A stretch of DNA of 64,000 nucleotides, taken from Geodermatophilus saharensis. GTDB lineage: Bacteria > Actinomycetota > Actinomycetes > Mycobacteriales > Geodermatophilaceae. Positions 23,553 through 33,668 of this stretch are shown here, one piece after another. Made by a program: the position numbers and the translations under genes. How positions within the stretch are numbered: position 1 is the stretch's first letter; each line of letters begins with the position of its first letter. The notes under the pieces were generated by a model, which saw nothing but the letters and a program-made list of their open reading frames with translations, was not told the origin of the DNA and did not search any database. The stretch spans positions 778,359-842,358 of the forward strand of contig NZ_FZOH01000001.1 of NCBI RefSeq assembly GCF_900188205.1, written 5' to 3'.

Positions 23553-24296
23553 TCAGGGGACGGCGTGCGGGTCGAACCCGTAGGGCAGCTCCAGCCGGTG
23601 GCGGGCGAGCAGGTCGGCGTCGGCGAGCACCTCGCGGGTCGGCCCGTCGGCGACCACCACGCCGCCGTCGAGCACCACTGAGCGCGGGCACAGCTGCAGG
23701 GCGTAGGGCAGGTCGTGGGTGACCATCAGCATCGTCACCGGCAGCCCGGTGAGGACCTCGGCCAGCTCGCGGCGGCCGGCCGGGTCGAGGTTGGACGACG
23801 GCTCGTCGAGCACCAGCACCTCCGGGTGCATCGACAGCACGGTGGCGACGGCGACCCGGCGGCGCTGGCCGAAGGAGAGGTGGTGCGGCGGGCGGTCGGC
23901 GGCCCCGGCCATGCCCACCTGCTCGAGCGCGGTCGCGACGCGGGCGGCCACCTCCGGCTCGGGCAGGCCGAGGTTGCGCGGGCCGAAGGCGACGTCCTCG
24001 CCGACGGTGGGCATGAACAGTTGGTCGTCGGGGTCCTGGAACACCACGCCGACACGGCGGCGGACCTCGCGCAGCGTCCGCTTCTCCACCGGCAGCCCCG
24101 CGACGGTGACCCGGCCCCGACCGCCGGTGAGGATGCCGTTGAGGTGCAGCACCAGCGTCGTCTTGCCCGCGCCGTTGGGGCCCAGCAGCGCCACCCGCTC
24201 GCCGCGCCCGATCCGCAGGTCGACGCCGAAGAGCGCCTGGTGCCCGTCGGGGTAGGCGAAGGCCAGGTCCTCCACCAGCAGCGAGGGATCGGTCAC
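23553..24296 (-). CDS. cbiO: ECF-type nickel/cobalt transporter ATP-binding protein
   Basis: ATPase subunit of a CbiMNQO/NikMNQO energy-coupling-factor transporter, 247 residues. Walker A LLGPNGAGKTT at about residues 37-47, Q-loop VVFQDPDDQLFMPTV near 82 (the QDPDDQLF form is typical of ECF ATPases), signature HLSFGQRRRVA near 140 and Walker B VLVLDEPSSNLDP near 158. The start GTG at 24296 overlaps the stop of cbiQ by GTGA. It is the last gene of a four-gene operon. Whether the metal is nickel or cobalt is discussed with the upstream site. Confidence 0.9.
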   Translation of the reverse strand: MTDPSLLVEDLAFAYPDGHQALFGVDLRIGRGERVALLGPNGAGKTTLVLHLNGILTGGRGRVTVAGLPVEKRTLREVRRRVGVVFQDPDDQLFMPTVGEDVAFGPRNLGLPEPEVAARVATALEQVGMAGAADRPPHHLSFGQRRRVAVATVLSMHPEVLVLDEPSSNLDPAGRRELAEVLTGLPVTMLMVTHDLPYALQLCPRSVVLDGGVVVADGPTREVLADADLLARHRLELPYGFDPHAVP

Positions 24297-25072
24297 GCCC
24301 CGAGCACCCCCGCCGCCAGCACCGCGCCGGCGGACAGGGGCAGCGCCAGCCCGGTCAGCCACGTACCCACGGGGACGGCGGGAGCCGGACCGGCGGGCAG
24401 CCGGCCGTCGCCGCCGCGGGCGAGCATCGCCAGGTGCACCCGCTCGCCGCGCTCGTAGGAGCGGACGAACAGCGCGCCGGCGGTGGCCGCCACCACCCGC
24501 AGCGCCCCGGGCCCGCGGCCGCGGAACCCCCGCGACTCGCGCGCCACCCGCATCCGCCGCAGCTCACCGGTGACGACGTCGGCGTAGCGGACCATGAACG
24601 ACAGGATCTGCACCAGCACCGCCGGCAGCCGCAGCCGCTGCAGGCCGCGCACGAGGTCCTGCGGGGTGGTGGTGGCCGCCAGCACGGTCGCGGCGAGCAC
24701 CGACAGCGTCGCCTTGGCCAGCAGCCCGCCGGCGGTTACCAGGCCGCTCTCCGACAGCGACAGGCCCAGCACCTCGACCCGCGGCCCGCGGGCCACGACC
24801 GGCAGCAGCAGCGCGAAGAGCACGAAGGGCAGCTCGACGACGAGGCCGCGGGCCAGCCGGGCGGCCGGAACGCGGGCCAGCGCGGCCGCGGCCAGCACCA
24901 GGACCGCGTACCCGCCGTAGGCCGGGGCCCAGGCCGGGTCCAGGGGCGTGGCGACGACGACCAGCGCGAACGCCAGCACCGCGACCAGCGAGACGTGCGC
25001 CGGCAGCCGGTGGACGGCGGTGTCGCGCGCGACGTAGGCCGCGCCCAGCGGGCCGCCGTGCCCGGCCCCCAC
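24293..25072 (-). CDS. cbiQ: ECF-type nickel/cobalt transporter transmembrane protein
   Basis: The T-component that couples ATP hydrolysis to the metal-binding membrane subunit. The 259 residues contain about five or six hydrophobic segments, and near residues 175-235 the cytoplasmic coupling helices with the hallmark ARESRGFRGRGPG (normally R-ARG motifs contacting the ATPases) and YERGERVHLAMLARG. It starts 2 bases after the stop of the PDGLE gene and overlaps cbiO by 4 bases, so the order is cbiM, PDGLE, cbiQ, cbiO. Confidence 0.9.
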   Translation of the reverse strand: MGAGHGGPLGAAYVARDTAVHRLPAHVSLVAVLAFALVVVATPLDPAWAPAYGGYAVLVLAAAALARVPAARLARGLVVELPFVLFALLLPVVARGPRVEVLGLSLSESGLVTAGGLLAKATLSVLAATVLAATTTPQDLVRGLQRLRLPAVLVQILSFMVRYADVVTGELRRMRVARESRGFRGRGPGALRVVAATAGALFVRSYERGERVHLAMLARGGDGRLPAGPAPAVPVGTWLTGLALPLSAGAVLAAGVLGA

Positions 25073-25074
25073 GG

Positions 25075-25397
25075 TCAGTCCCGGGTGCCGGTGCGGGCGC
25101 CGCGCCGCCGCAGCAGCAGCGCCAGGCCGCCGGCGAGCAGCAGCGTGACCGCGACGCCGATGACGCCGGCCAGCCCCCCGGAGACCCGGGCGTCGTCGAC
25201 CCCGGCGACGCCGTAGTCGGCCAGCGGCGAGCCGGCGACCGCGCTGTCGCGGGCGGTGTCGGCGAAGCCGGCCTCACCGGCGGCCCACTCCAGGCCGTCG
25301 GGGGAGGCGCTCGCGTAGTGGCTGACGACCCCGGCGACGACCAGGGTCAGCAGCAGGCCGGCGATCCAGAACGCGCGCCGGCCGACCGGGCGGCGGC

Positions 25398-25401
<4 letters not shown>
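25075..25401 (-). CDS. PDGLE-domain (CbiN-like) transporter subunit
   Basis: Small membrane protein of 108 residues with the eponymous PDGLE motif near residue 32 (SASPDGLEWAAGEAGF). Two transmembrane helices flank it: AFWIAGLLLTLVVAGVVSHY (residues 9-28) and GLAGVIGVAVTLLLAGGLAL (about 75-94), with a short extracytoplasmic loop (SPLADYGV) between. It takes the place of CbiN, the subunit required for metal loading of CbiM. GTG at 25401 overlaps the cbiM stop by GTGA. Confidence 0.88.
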
Positions 25402-28144
<2,743 letters not shown>

Positions 28145-28242
28145 CGCGGGAGTAGGACCAGGTGGGCGACGCCGGCCGGGGTGGCGGGAGGACCGCGGCC
28201 CCGGCCGGCGCCGTCCCGACCCACCGACCGACAGGGGGGACC

Positions 28243-30624
28243 GTGCCCGACCTCGGGGCGCTGCCCGGCCTGACCCGCGCCGAGCGGGTGCAGCAGCTCG
28301 ACGCCTGGCTGGGCGGCCTGCTCGCCGCCGCCGTCGCCGGCACGCCGCCGCCCCGGCAGGGCCGGGGTGCCCCGCCGCCGCGCACCGGCACCGAGGGCGT
28401 CGCGCTGGTCGCCGTGGGCAGCCTGGGACGGCGCGAGCCCCCGCCGCACGGCGACCTCGACCTGGTGCTGGTCCACGACGGCCGGCCGGAGGTGGCCGCG
28501 CTCGCCGACGCCGTCTGGTACCCGGTCTGGGACGCCGGCGTGCGGCTGGACCACTCCGTCCGCTCGGTCGCCGAGGCCGTCGCGGTGGCCTCCTCCGACG
28601 TCAAGGCCGGGCTCGGCCTGCTCGACGCCCGCCTGGTCGCCGGGGACGCCGCCCTCGCCGCGGCGCTGCGCACCGCGACGCTGGCCGCGTGGCGGCAGTC
28701 GGCGTCCCGGCTGCTGCCGCAGCTGCGCGACCTGCGCCGCGGCCGGGCCCGGCAGGTCGGCGAGCTGGCCTTCCTGCTCGAGCCCGACCTCAAGGAGGCC
28801 TACGGCGGCCTGCGCGAGGGCCAGGTGCTGCGCGCGGTCGCCGCCGCCCAGCTCGGCGACGAGCCGGCCGCGGAGGTGGAGGCGGCCTACGCCCTGCTGC
28901 TCGACGTCCGCGACGAGCTGCGCCGCCGCACCGGCCGGCCCTCCGACGTGCTGGTCCGCCAGGAGCAGCGCCCGGTCGCCGCCGCGCTCGGCCTCCCCGA
29001 CGAGGACGTGCTGCTGCGCCGGGTCAGCCTCGCCGGGCGGCGGCTGGCCTTCGTCGCCGACGACACCTGGCGGCGGGTGGAGGCGGCGCTGGTCCGCCGC
29101 CCCCGCGGCCGCTACCGCCGGGTGCGCCGGGAGCCGCTGGCCGAGGGCGTGGTGCGGCAGGGCGACGAGGTGGTGCTCGCCCGCGACGCCCGCCCGGCCG
29201 CCGACCCCGGACTGGTGCTGCGGGGGGCGGCCGCCGCCGCCCGCGCCGACCTGGTGCTGTCCCCCTACACACTCCGGGTGCTCGCCGCGCACTCCCCGCC
29301 GGTGCCCGAGCCGTGGCCCGCCGAGGTGCGGTGGTCGTTCCTGCGGCTGCTGGCCGCCGGCCGGCCCGCGGTCGCCGTCCTCGAGCAACTCGACCAGGAG
29401 GGCCTGCTGACCCGGCTGCTGCCGGAGTGGGAGCAGGTGCGGTCGCTGCCGCAGCGCCACCCCTGGCACCGCTTCACCGTCGACCGGCACCTCGTCGAGG
29501 CCGCCGCGGCCGCCGCCGAGCTCACCCACGACGTCGACCGGCCCGACCTGCTGCTGGTCGCCGCGCTGCTGCACGACATCGGCAAGGGCCGGCCCGGTGA
29601 CCACAGCGTCGTGGGGGAGCCGATCGCGGCCGGCGTCGCCGCCCGCATGGGGTTCGTGCCGGCCGACGTCGCCGTCGTCGGCACGCTGGTCCGCCACCAC
29701 CTGCTGCTGCCCGACACCGCCACCCGCCGCGACATCGACGACCCCGCGACCATCGGGCGGGTCGCGGCGACCATCGGCGGGGACGCGCAGGTGCTGCAGC
29801 TGCTGCACGCGCTGGCGCAGGCCGACGGTGCGGCCACCAGCTCCTCGGCGTGGTCGCCGTGGAAGGCGCACCTGGTCGCCCACCTGGTCGCCCGCGTGCA
29901 GGCGCACCTGGGCGGGACGCCCGCCGCCGGCCCCGACCCGGTGCTGCACCCCACCGCGCCCACCGTCACCGAGACCGGGGCCGACGGCGCGGTGACCGTG
30001 GGCGTCGAGGACGTCGCCGACGGCCAGCAGGTGACGATCGGGGCGCCCGACGAGCGGGGCCTGTTCAGCTGCCTGGCGGGGGTGCTCGCGCTCAACCAGC
30101 TCGACGTGCGCGCCGCGAAGGTCAACGTCGTGGACGGCCGGGCGACGGCGGTGTTCGCCGTCCGCCCCCGCTTCGGCCGGGCACCGCAGCCGGCGATCCT
30201 GGCCGACGCCGTCCGGGCCGCCCTGGAGGGGACGCTCCCGCTGGCCGACCGGCTCCGCCAGCGGGAGGCCGACTACCGGCAGGACGCCGCCCGGTCGGCA
30301 CCGCCGCGGATCTCCTGGCACGACTCGGAGGCCAGCGGCGAGGCGACCAGCATCGTGGAGGTGCGGGCCGGCGACCGGGCCGGGCTGCTCTACCGGCTCA
30401 CCGCCGCGCTCGGCTCGGCGGGGCTCGACGTCACCTCCGCGCGCATCGAGACCCTCGGCGCCGACGCCGCCGACTACTTCTACGTCAGCAACCCGGCCGG
30501 CGGCTCCCTCGACCCCGGCCGGCGGGCGCGGGTGGAGGCGGCGCTGGTCGCCGCGGCGCGGGGCGCGGTCCTCGACCCGGCGCGCGGCGCGGTCCTCGAC
30601 CCGGTGGCGGACACACCGCGCTGA
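28243..30624 (+). CDS. glnD: PII nucleotidyltransferase/deadenylylase GlnD
   Basis: Bifunctional enzyme that adds and removes nucleotide on PII. From the GTG at 28243 it has 793 residues: nucleotidyltransferase domain with GSLGRREPPPHGDLDLV at about 60-76, a GlnD helical region, an HD hydrolase domain with ALLHDIGKG near 444, and two C-terminal ACT domains starting near 600 (IGAPDERGLFSCLAG) and 705 (VRAGDRAGLLYRLTAAL) that sense glutamine. An in-frame GTG at 28162 would add 27 residues, but those codons include rare AGG, CGA and ACA, so I prefer 28243. The C-terminus ends in a duplicated ARGAVLDP unit (30556-30603). Confidence 0.92.
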   Translation: MPDLGALPGLTRAERVQQLDAWLGGLLAAAVAGTPPPRQGRGAPPPRTGTEGVALVAVGSLGRREPPPHGDLDLVLVHDGRPEVAALADAVWYPVWDAGVRLDHSVRSVAEAVAVASSDVKAGLGLLDARLVAGDAALAAALRTATLAAWRQSASRLLPQLRDLRRGRARQVGELAFLLEPDLKEAYGGLREGQVLRAVAAAQLGDEPAAEVEAAYALLLDVRDELRRRTGRPSDVLVRQEQRPVAAALGLPDEDVLLRRVSLAGRRLAFVADDTWRRVEAALVRRPRGRYRRVRREPLAEGVVRQGDEVVLARDARPAADPGLVLRGAAAAARADLVLSPYTLRVLAAHSPPVPEPWPAEVRWSFLRLLAAGRPAVAVLEQLDQEGLLTRLLPEWEQVRSLPQRHPWHRFTVDRHLVEAAAAAAELTHDVDRPDLLLVAALLHDIGKGRPGDHSVVGEPIAAGVAARMGFVPADVAVVGTLVRHHLLLPDTATRRDIDDPATIGRVAATIGGDAQVLQLLHALAQADGAATSSSAWSPWKAHLVAHLVARVQAHLGGTPAAGPDPVLHPTAPTVTETGADGAVTVGVEDVADGQQVTIGAPDERGLFSCLAGVLALNQLDVRAAKVNVVDGRATAVFAVRPRFGRAPQPAILADAVRAALEGTLPLADRLRQREADYRQDAARSAPPRISWHDSEASGEATSIVEVRAGDRAGLLYRLTAALGSAGLDVTSARIETLGADAADYFYVSNPAGGSLDPGRRARVEAALVAAARGAVLDPARGAVLDPVADTPR

Positions 30625-30711
30625 GTGCTCGGGACTGTCGGTGGGCCGTGCGACCGTCGGGGCGACCACGGGACGGAGCAGTCCCGGTACCGACGGCGAG
30701 GGGGAGTCCCC

Positions 30712-30912
30712 GTGCAGCACCAGCAGAGCTGGCCCTGCCCCACCTGCGCGCAGGACACGGTGTTCGAGCAGCCGCCGTGCGCCGACGGGCACACCGACGA
30801 CGGCGGCGAGTGCCCCGAGTGGATCTGCACCGGCTGCGGCACCGGCTTCCTCCTCGGCGGCCTCGAGTCCGTCGTCGAGGCGGCGGGACGGCGGGCCGGC
30901 GCCGCCGCCTGA
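30712..30912 (+). CDS. Small zinc-ribbon protein of unknown function
   Basis: A 66-residue soluble protein from the GTG at 30712, preceded by GAGGGGGAG. Two cysteine pairs, CPTC near residue 9 and CTGC near 39, with CADGH and GECPEW between them, form a likely zinc ribbon. The C-terminal third is a helix (SVVEAAGRRAGAA). I do not recognise a named family; a protein- or nucleic-acid-binding adaptor would be the usual guess. It stands alone between glnD and the convergent baeRF-like gene. Confidence 0.65.
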   Translation: MQHQQSWPCPTCAQDTVFEQPPCADGHTDDGGECPEWICTGCGTGFLLGGLESVVEAAGRRAGAAA

Positions 30913-30938
30913 ACCCGCCGCCCGACCGTTGCCTCACG

Positions 30939-31979
30939 TCACCGGAGGGTGAGCGCCACCCGGCCGGATCCGGCCAGCGCGCCGTCGGCCACGAAGGCCA
31001 CCCAGCCGCCGCGCACCAGCACCGTCTCGATGAGCTCGTCCACCACGTCGTCGACGACGTCGGGGTGCTCGACGTCGTCGGCGGGGACGAGGAAGTCACC
31101 GTCGGCGCTCAGCCGGGCCGCGAGGGCGAAGCCCTCCTCCACCGCGAGCATCTCCGGCCGCTCCCGCCGCGCGGCCAGCCACGCCGCGTCGATGCCCTCC
31201 ACCACGGCCTGCCGGGAGCGCCGCCGGTCCAGGTGCGCCAGCGCCTCGCCCTGCCGGGACAGCAGGTAGCCGTCGAGCACCTCGCGCACCCGCGGGACCA
31301 GCACCGACAGCGGGGCGCGGGTGAGGTTGCCGGTCACCGTCCCGGCCAGCCGCCCGGTGTTGCGCGACAGCCGCCGGAACCGGCCGACCACCCGGTGCCC
31401 GCCGACCAGCACCAGCGGAGCGGGGTGCAGCCGCAGGAAGGTGCCCAGCGCCCGGTCGACGCGCCGCAGGAAGTCGCCGGCGTCGTCGTCGGCCCGGAGC
31501 GGGAAGGGTGAGCGCCGGGGCGGGCGCAGGGTCCCGGCGCCGCCCTCGAGCAGCCGCGCGTCCTGCTCCGACAGCAGCAGCACCACGTGGCGCGGGATCC
31601 GGTGCAGCGCCCGGACGAGGTCGCGGGTGGCGAAGGTGGGGTCGACGACCACCCGGTCGGGCACCGCCACCGGCAGGCGCACCACCTGGCGCAGCGTCCG
31701 GTTGACGTACAGCGCGATGCCGGCGCCGGTGGGCTCGCCGCGGGCGGCGGACACGAGGTCCTCGAGGGCGTCGGCGAGCCCACCGGGCGCGCCGTCGCGG
31801 GCCAGGCGCGCCCCGGCCTCACGGGCCAGCCGCTGCAGCGTCCGCGCGTCCGCGTCGGTCATGCGGGCGGCGGGGGTGGTCGTGGCGAGCAGGGACACGC
31901 ACGGCTCCTCGCGCACCGACTGGAGCAGGACGACCTGCTCGGGTGAGGGGCCGGGGACCCGCGGCACGGTGGCGGTCAC
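30939..31979 (-). CDS. baeRF-like (archaeo-eukaryotic release factor-related) protein
   Basis: A 346-residue protein resembling the bacterial archaeo-eukaryotic release factor (baeRF) families, relatives of eRF1/Pelota/Dom34 thought to act on stalled ribosomes or in stress and conflict responses. Supporting features: the N-terminal EEPCVSLLATTTP strand, a helix with DADARTLQRLAREA, the middle domain block ALYVNRTLRQVVRLPVAVPD, HVVLLLSEQDARLLEGG near 150, and the C-terminal half DVVDDVVDELIETVLVRGG with GWVAFV near the end, as in L7Ae-like domains. The family assignment is from pattern memory. It overlaps the upstream Usp-like gene by GTGA. Confidence 0.6.
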   Translation of the reverse strand: MTATVPRVPGPSPEQVVLLQSVREEPCVSLLATTTPAARMTDADARTLQRLAREAGARLARDGAPGGLADALEDLVSAARGEPTGAGIALYVNRTLRQVVRLPVAVPDRVVVDPTFATRDLVRALHRIPRHVVLLLSEQDARLLEGGAGTLRPPRRSPFPLRADDDAGDFLRRVDRALGTFLRLHPAPLVLVGGHRVVGRFRRLSRNTGRLAGTVTGNLTRAPLSVLVPRVREVLDGYLLSRQGEALAHLDRRRSRQAVVEGIDAAWLAARRERPEMLAVEEGFALAARLSADGDFLVPADDVEHPDVVDDVVDELIETVLVRGGWVAFVADGALAGSGRVALTLR

Positions 31980-32410
31980 GGGACCGGCCGGCCCACGGGG
32001 ACGGCGTCGAGCCGCCGGGCGAGGCGGGCGACGGCGCGGTCGAGGACCCGCTCCCGGCGGCGACCGCGCAGGCCGGCGAGGCGGTGGACGCTGATCCGCG
32101 CCGGCAGGCCGGCCGCGGCGGCGCGCTGGGTGGCCAGGGCGACCAGGTCGGCGACCTCCCGCTCGGCCTCCTCGCCGAGGCGGACCAGGAGGGCGGTGTC
32201 GGCGGTGACGGGGACGCGGGGGAGGAGCAGGGCGGTGTGCACCTCGCGGCCGGTCTCGCGGGCGAGGGCGTGGGCCTCGTCGAGGGCGGCGAGCGCGCCC
32301 TCCCGGCCGGTGAGCGGGACCAGCAGCCGGGGCGGGACACCCCGGGGACGGTGGGCGGGCCGGGTGCGGGCCGGCGCGGGAGGCGGTGCTACGGGGACGG
32401 TCGCGGTCAC
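31976..32410 (-). CDS. Small alpha/beta (Usp-like) protein of unknown function
   Basis: A 144-residue protein upstream of and overlapping the baeRF-like gene by 4 bases, so the two form a unit. After a proline/arginine-rich leader of 28 residues the pattern is strand-helix-strand: PRLLVPLTGREGALAALDEA, then REVHTALLLPRVPV, a long helix GEEAEREVADLVALATQRAA, and strand ARISVHRLAG. That order resembles universal stress proteins, but the C-terminal G-x2-G-x9-G(S/T) ATP motif is not seen. Start GTG 32410 (another in-frame GTG at 32422). Function unknown. Confidence 0.5.
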   Translation of the reverse strand: MTATVPVAPPPAPARTRPAHRPRGVPPRLLVPLTGREGALAALDEAHALARETGREVHTALLLPRVPVTADTALLVRLGEEAEREVADLVALATQRAAAAGLPARISVHRLAGLRGRRRERVLDRAVARLARRLDAVPVGRPVP

Positions 32411-32535
32411 GGGGACTCCCACGGTGCGGCGAGGTCTCCCCCGGTCCCGGAGGACCGGCCGCGCCCGGGCCGGAGGCCGGGACTGACGGGCGGCGGCTTC
32501 GCGGATGCGGTCGGGTACTCCCCTCGCAGGAACCA

Positions 32536-32560
32536 CGATACACGAAATCGACTTCGGGTG
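32536..32560. promoter_or_regulatory. A+T-rich dyad in the divergent promoter region
   Basis: In a markedly less G+C-rich patch between two divergent genes, CGAT and ATCG face each other with 7 bases between (32536-32550), and CGAA/TTCG with 6 (32543-32556). This could be an operator for the winged-helix protein encoded next to it. Confidence 0.3.
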
Positions 32561-32622
32561 GAGGAGGTTCGGAGGTGCGCCCTGTCCCGGCGCCGCCGTG
32601 CCCACCGCGGGCACCGGGCGAC

Positions 32623-32628
32623 TACCGT
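32623..32628 (+). promoter_or_regulatory. Candidate -10 hexamer of the winged-helix gene (leaderless type)
   Basis: TACCGT lies 6 bases before the GTG at 32635. No Shine-Dalgarno sequence is present. Confidence 0.35.
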
Positions 32629-32634
32629 TCCCCC

Positions 32635-32943
32635 GTGACCGCGTCCTCGCCGGGGTGGACCTTCCTCTCCAACCACGGGCACGTGCTCGTGAGCCTCGCC
32701 GTCGACCCCGAGGCCCGCATCCGCGAGATCGCCGGCCGCGTCGGCATCACCGAGCGGGCGGTGCAGATGATCCTCGCCGACCTCGAGGAGGCCGGCTACG
32801 TCGTCCGGGAACGCGTCGGGCGGCGCAACCACTACACCGTCGTCGAGCGCGGCCGGTTCCGGCACCCGCTGGAGGACCACGTGCGGGTCGGCGACTTCCT
32901 GGAGCTGGTCGTGCGCGACCGGCCCTCGGCCGACTCCGCCTGA
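32635..32943 (+). CDS. Winged-helix (MarR-like) transcriptional regulator
   Basis: A 102-residue one-domain DNA-binding protein. The helix-turn-helix is clear at residues about 27-58 (RIREIAGRVGITERAVQMIL), followed by the wing in GYVVRERVGRRNHYTVV. The N-terminus WTFLSNHGHVLVSLAVDP is typical of a group of actinobacterial MarR/ArsR-like regulators. The tail FRHPLEDHVRVGDFLELV may dimerise or sense a ligand. It diverges from the Usp-like/baeRF-like pair and converges on the dab operon, so either may be its target; an A+T-rich dyad lies in its own upstream region. Confidence 0.82.
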   Translation: MTASSPGWTFLSNHGHVLVSLAVDPEARIREIAGRVGITERAVQMILADLEEAGYVVRERVGRRNHYTVVERGRFRHPLEDHVRVGDFLELVVRDRPSADSA

Positions 32944-32961
32944 GCGTCCGGGCGCTCAGGC
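32938..32961. terminator. Bidirectional hairpin with both stop codons in its arms
   Basis: Arms GCCTGAGCG (32938-32946) and CGCTCAGGC (32953-32961) pair perfectly around a 6-base loop. The stop of the winged-helix gene and that of the convergent dab-operon gene each lie inside an arm. Confidence 0.6.
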
Positions 32962-33345
32962 CGCGTGCGGCAGCACGAGCAGCGTCAGCGGCTCGGGTCC
33001 GGCCACCGCCGCCAGGCCCCGCTCGGCCAGCGCCGCCTGCACGGCCGCGAGCACGGGGGAGCCGTTGACGTGCAGCAGCAGCGGTCGCGTCAGGGCGCCC
33101 GCGGCGTCGAAGGCCGACTCCTCCTCGGCGGTCCAGAACGCGTACGAGCAGGCCGCCGCGGGGAAGCGGGCCAGGAGCGCGGCCGACAGCGCCACCCGGG
33201 TGGCGCCGGCGTCCCCCGGGAGCCCGCCCGCGGCGAGGATGCCGAGGGCGCGCAACCGGGCGCAGGCGAGCTCCAGCAGAGCCCGGGCGCCGGGCGTCGC
33301 GGACGGGGGTGCGGTCGCGGGCAGGGGTGTCGTCAGGACGGTCAC
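32956..33345 (-). CDS. Uncharacterised last gene of the dab operon
   Basis: A 129-residue protein with no domain I can name. It begins with a threonine/proline/alanine-rich 20-residue leader; a compact alanine/leucine-rich region follows (ALLELACARLRALGILAAGG, residues about 22-41; ALLARFPAAACSYAFWTAEE, about 54-73), then LLLHVNGSPVLAAVQAALAE and a terminal LTLLVLPHAA strand. No signal peptide or membrane helix is evident. Its GTG overlaps the stop of the PII-like gene by GTGA, so it is translated with dabB, dabA and the PII-like gene. Function unknown; a regulator or assembly partner of the transporter is an inference. Confidence 0.65.
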   Translation of the reverse strand: MTVLTTPLPATAPPSATPGARALLELACARLRALGILAAGGLPGDAGATRVALSAALLARFPAAACSYAFWTAEEESAFDAAGALTRPLLLHVNGSPVLAAVQAALAERGLAAVAGPEPLTLLVLPHAA

Positions 33346-33668
33346 GAGAAGTACTCCGGTCGGCTCACGTAGGTGTCGGACACGAACATCACGCCCGAGC
33401 CGGAGGCGAGGATCCGCCGCAGCCCGGCCAGCAGCGCGTCGGCCCGGTCGTCGGGCACGACGGTGATGAGCAGTTCCAGGGGCGCCTGGTCGTTGAACAG
33501 CAGCCGCCCCTGGTGGTAGCCGGAGTGCCCGAGGCCGGACACCCCGGACAGGGCGGTGTAGCCGGTGGCCCCGGCCGCGGTGAACACCTCCCGCACCCCG
33601 GCGGCCCCCGAGCCGGGGACCACCACCTCGACCCGCGTCATCCGGGTCAGCCCCTCCCGGGCGGTCAC
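33342..33668 (-). CDS. PII-like regulatory protein associated with DabAB
   Basis: A 108-residue protein with a ferredoxin-like PII fold: TRVEVVVPGSGAAGVREVF, a loop region GVSGLGHSGYHQGRLLFND in place of the T-loop, and APLELLITVVPDDRADALLAGLRRIL as the second repeat. The tyrosine-51 T-loop motif of true PII is missing, so GlnD modification is unlikely. PII-like proteins often accompany inorganic-carbon transporters (SbtB beside SbtA, and near DAB systems), which suggests allosteric control by nucleotides or bicarbonate. Start GTG 33668 overlaps the dabA stop (GAGGAGG upstream); ATG 33641 with GGGAGGGG upstream is an alternative and would begin exactly at the fold. Confidence 0.75.
   Translation of the reverse strand: MTAREGLTRMTRVEVVVPGSGAAGVREVFTAAGATGYTALSGVSGLGHSGYHQGRLLFNDQAPLELLITVVPDDRADALLAGLRRILASGSGVMFVSDTYVSRPEYFS

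Noticed and set aside
28162-28242. N-terminal extension of glnD from an upstream GTG
   Set aside because: Rare codons (AGG, CGA, ACA) and low-complexity sequence not seen in GlnD; the GTG at 28243 is preferred, but the extension cannot be excluded.
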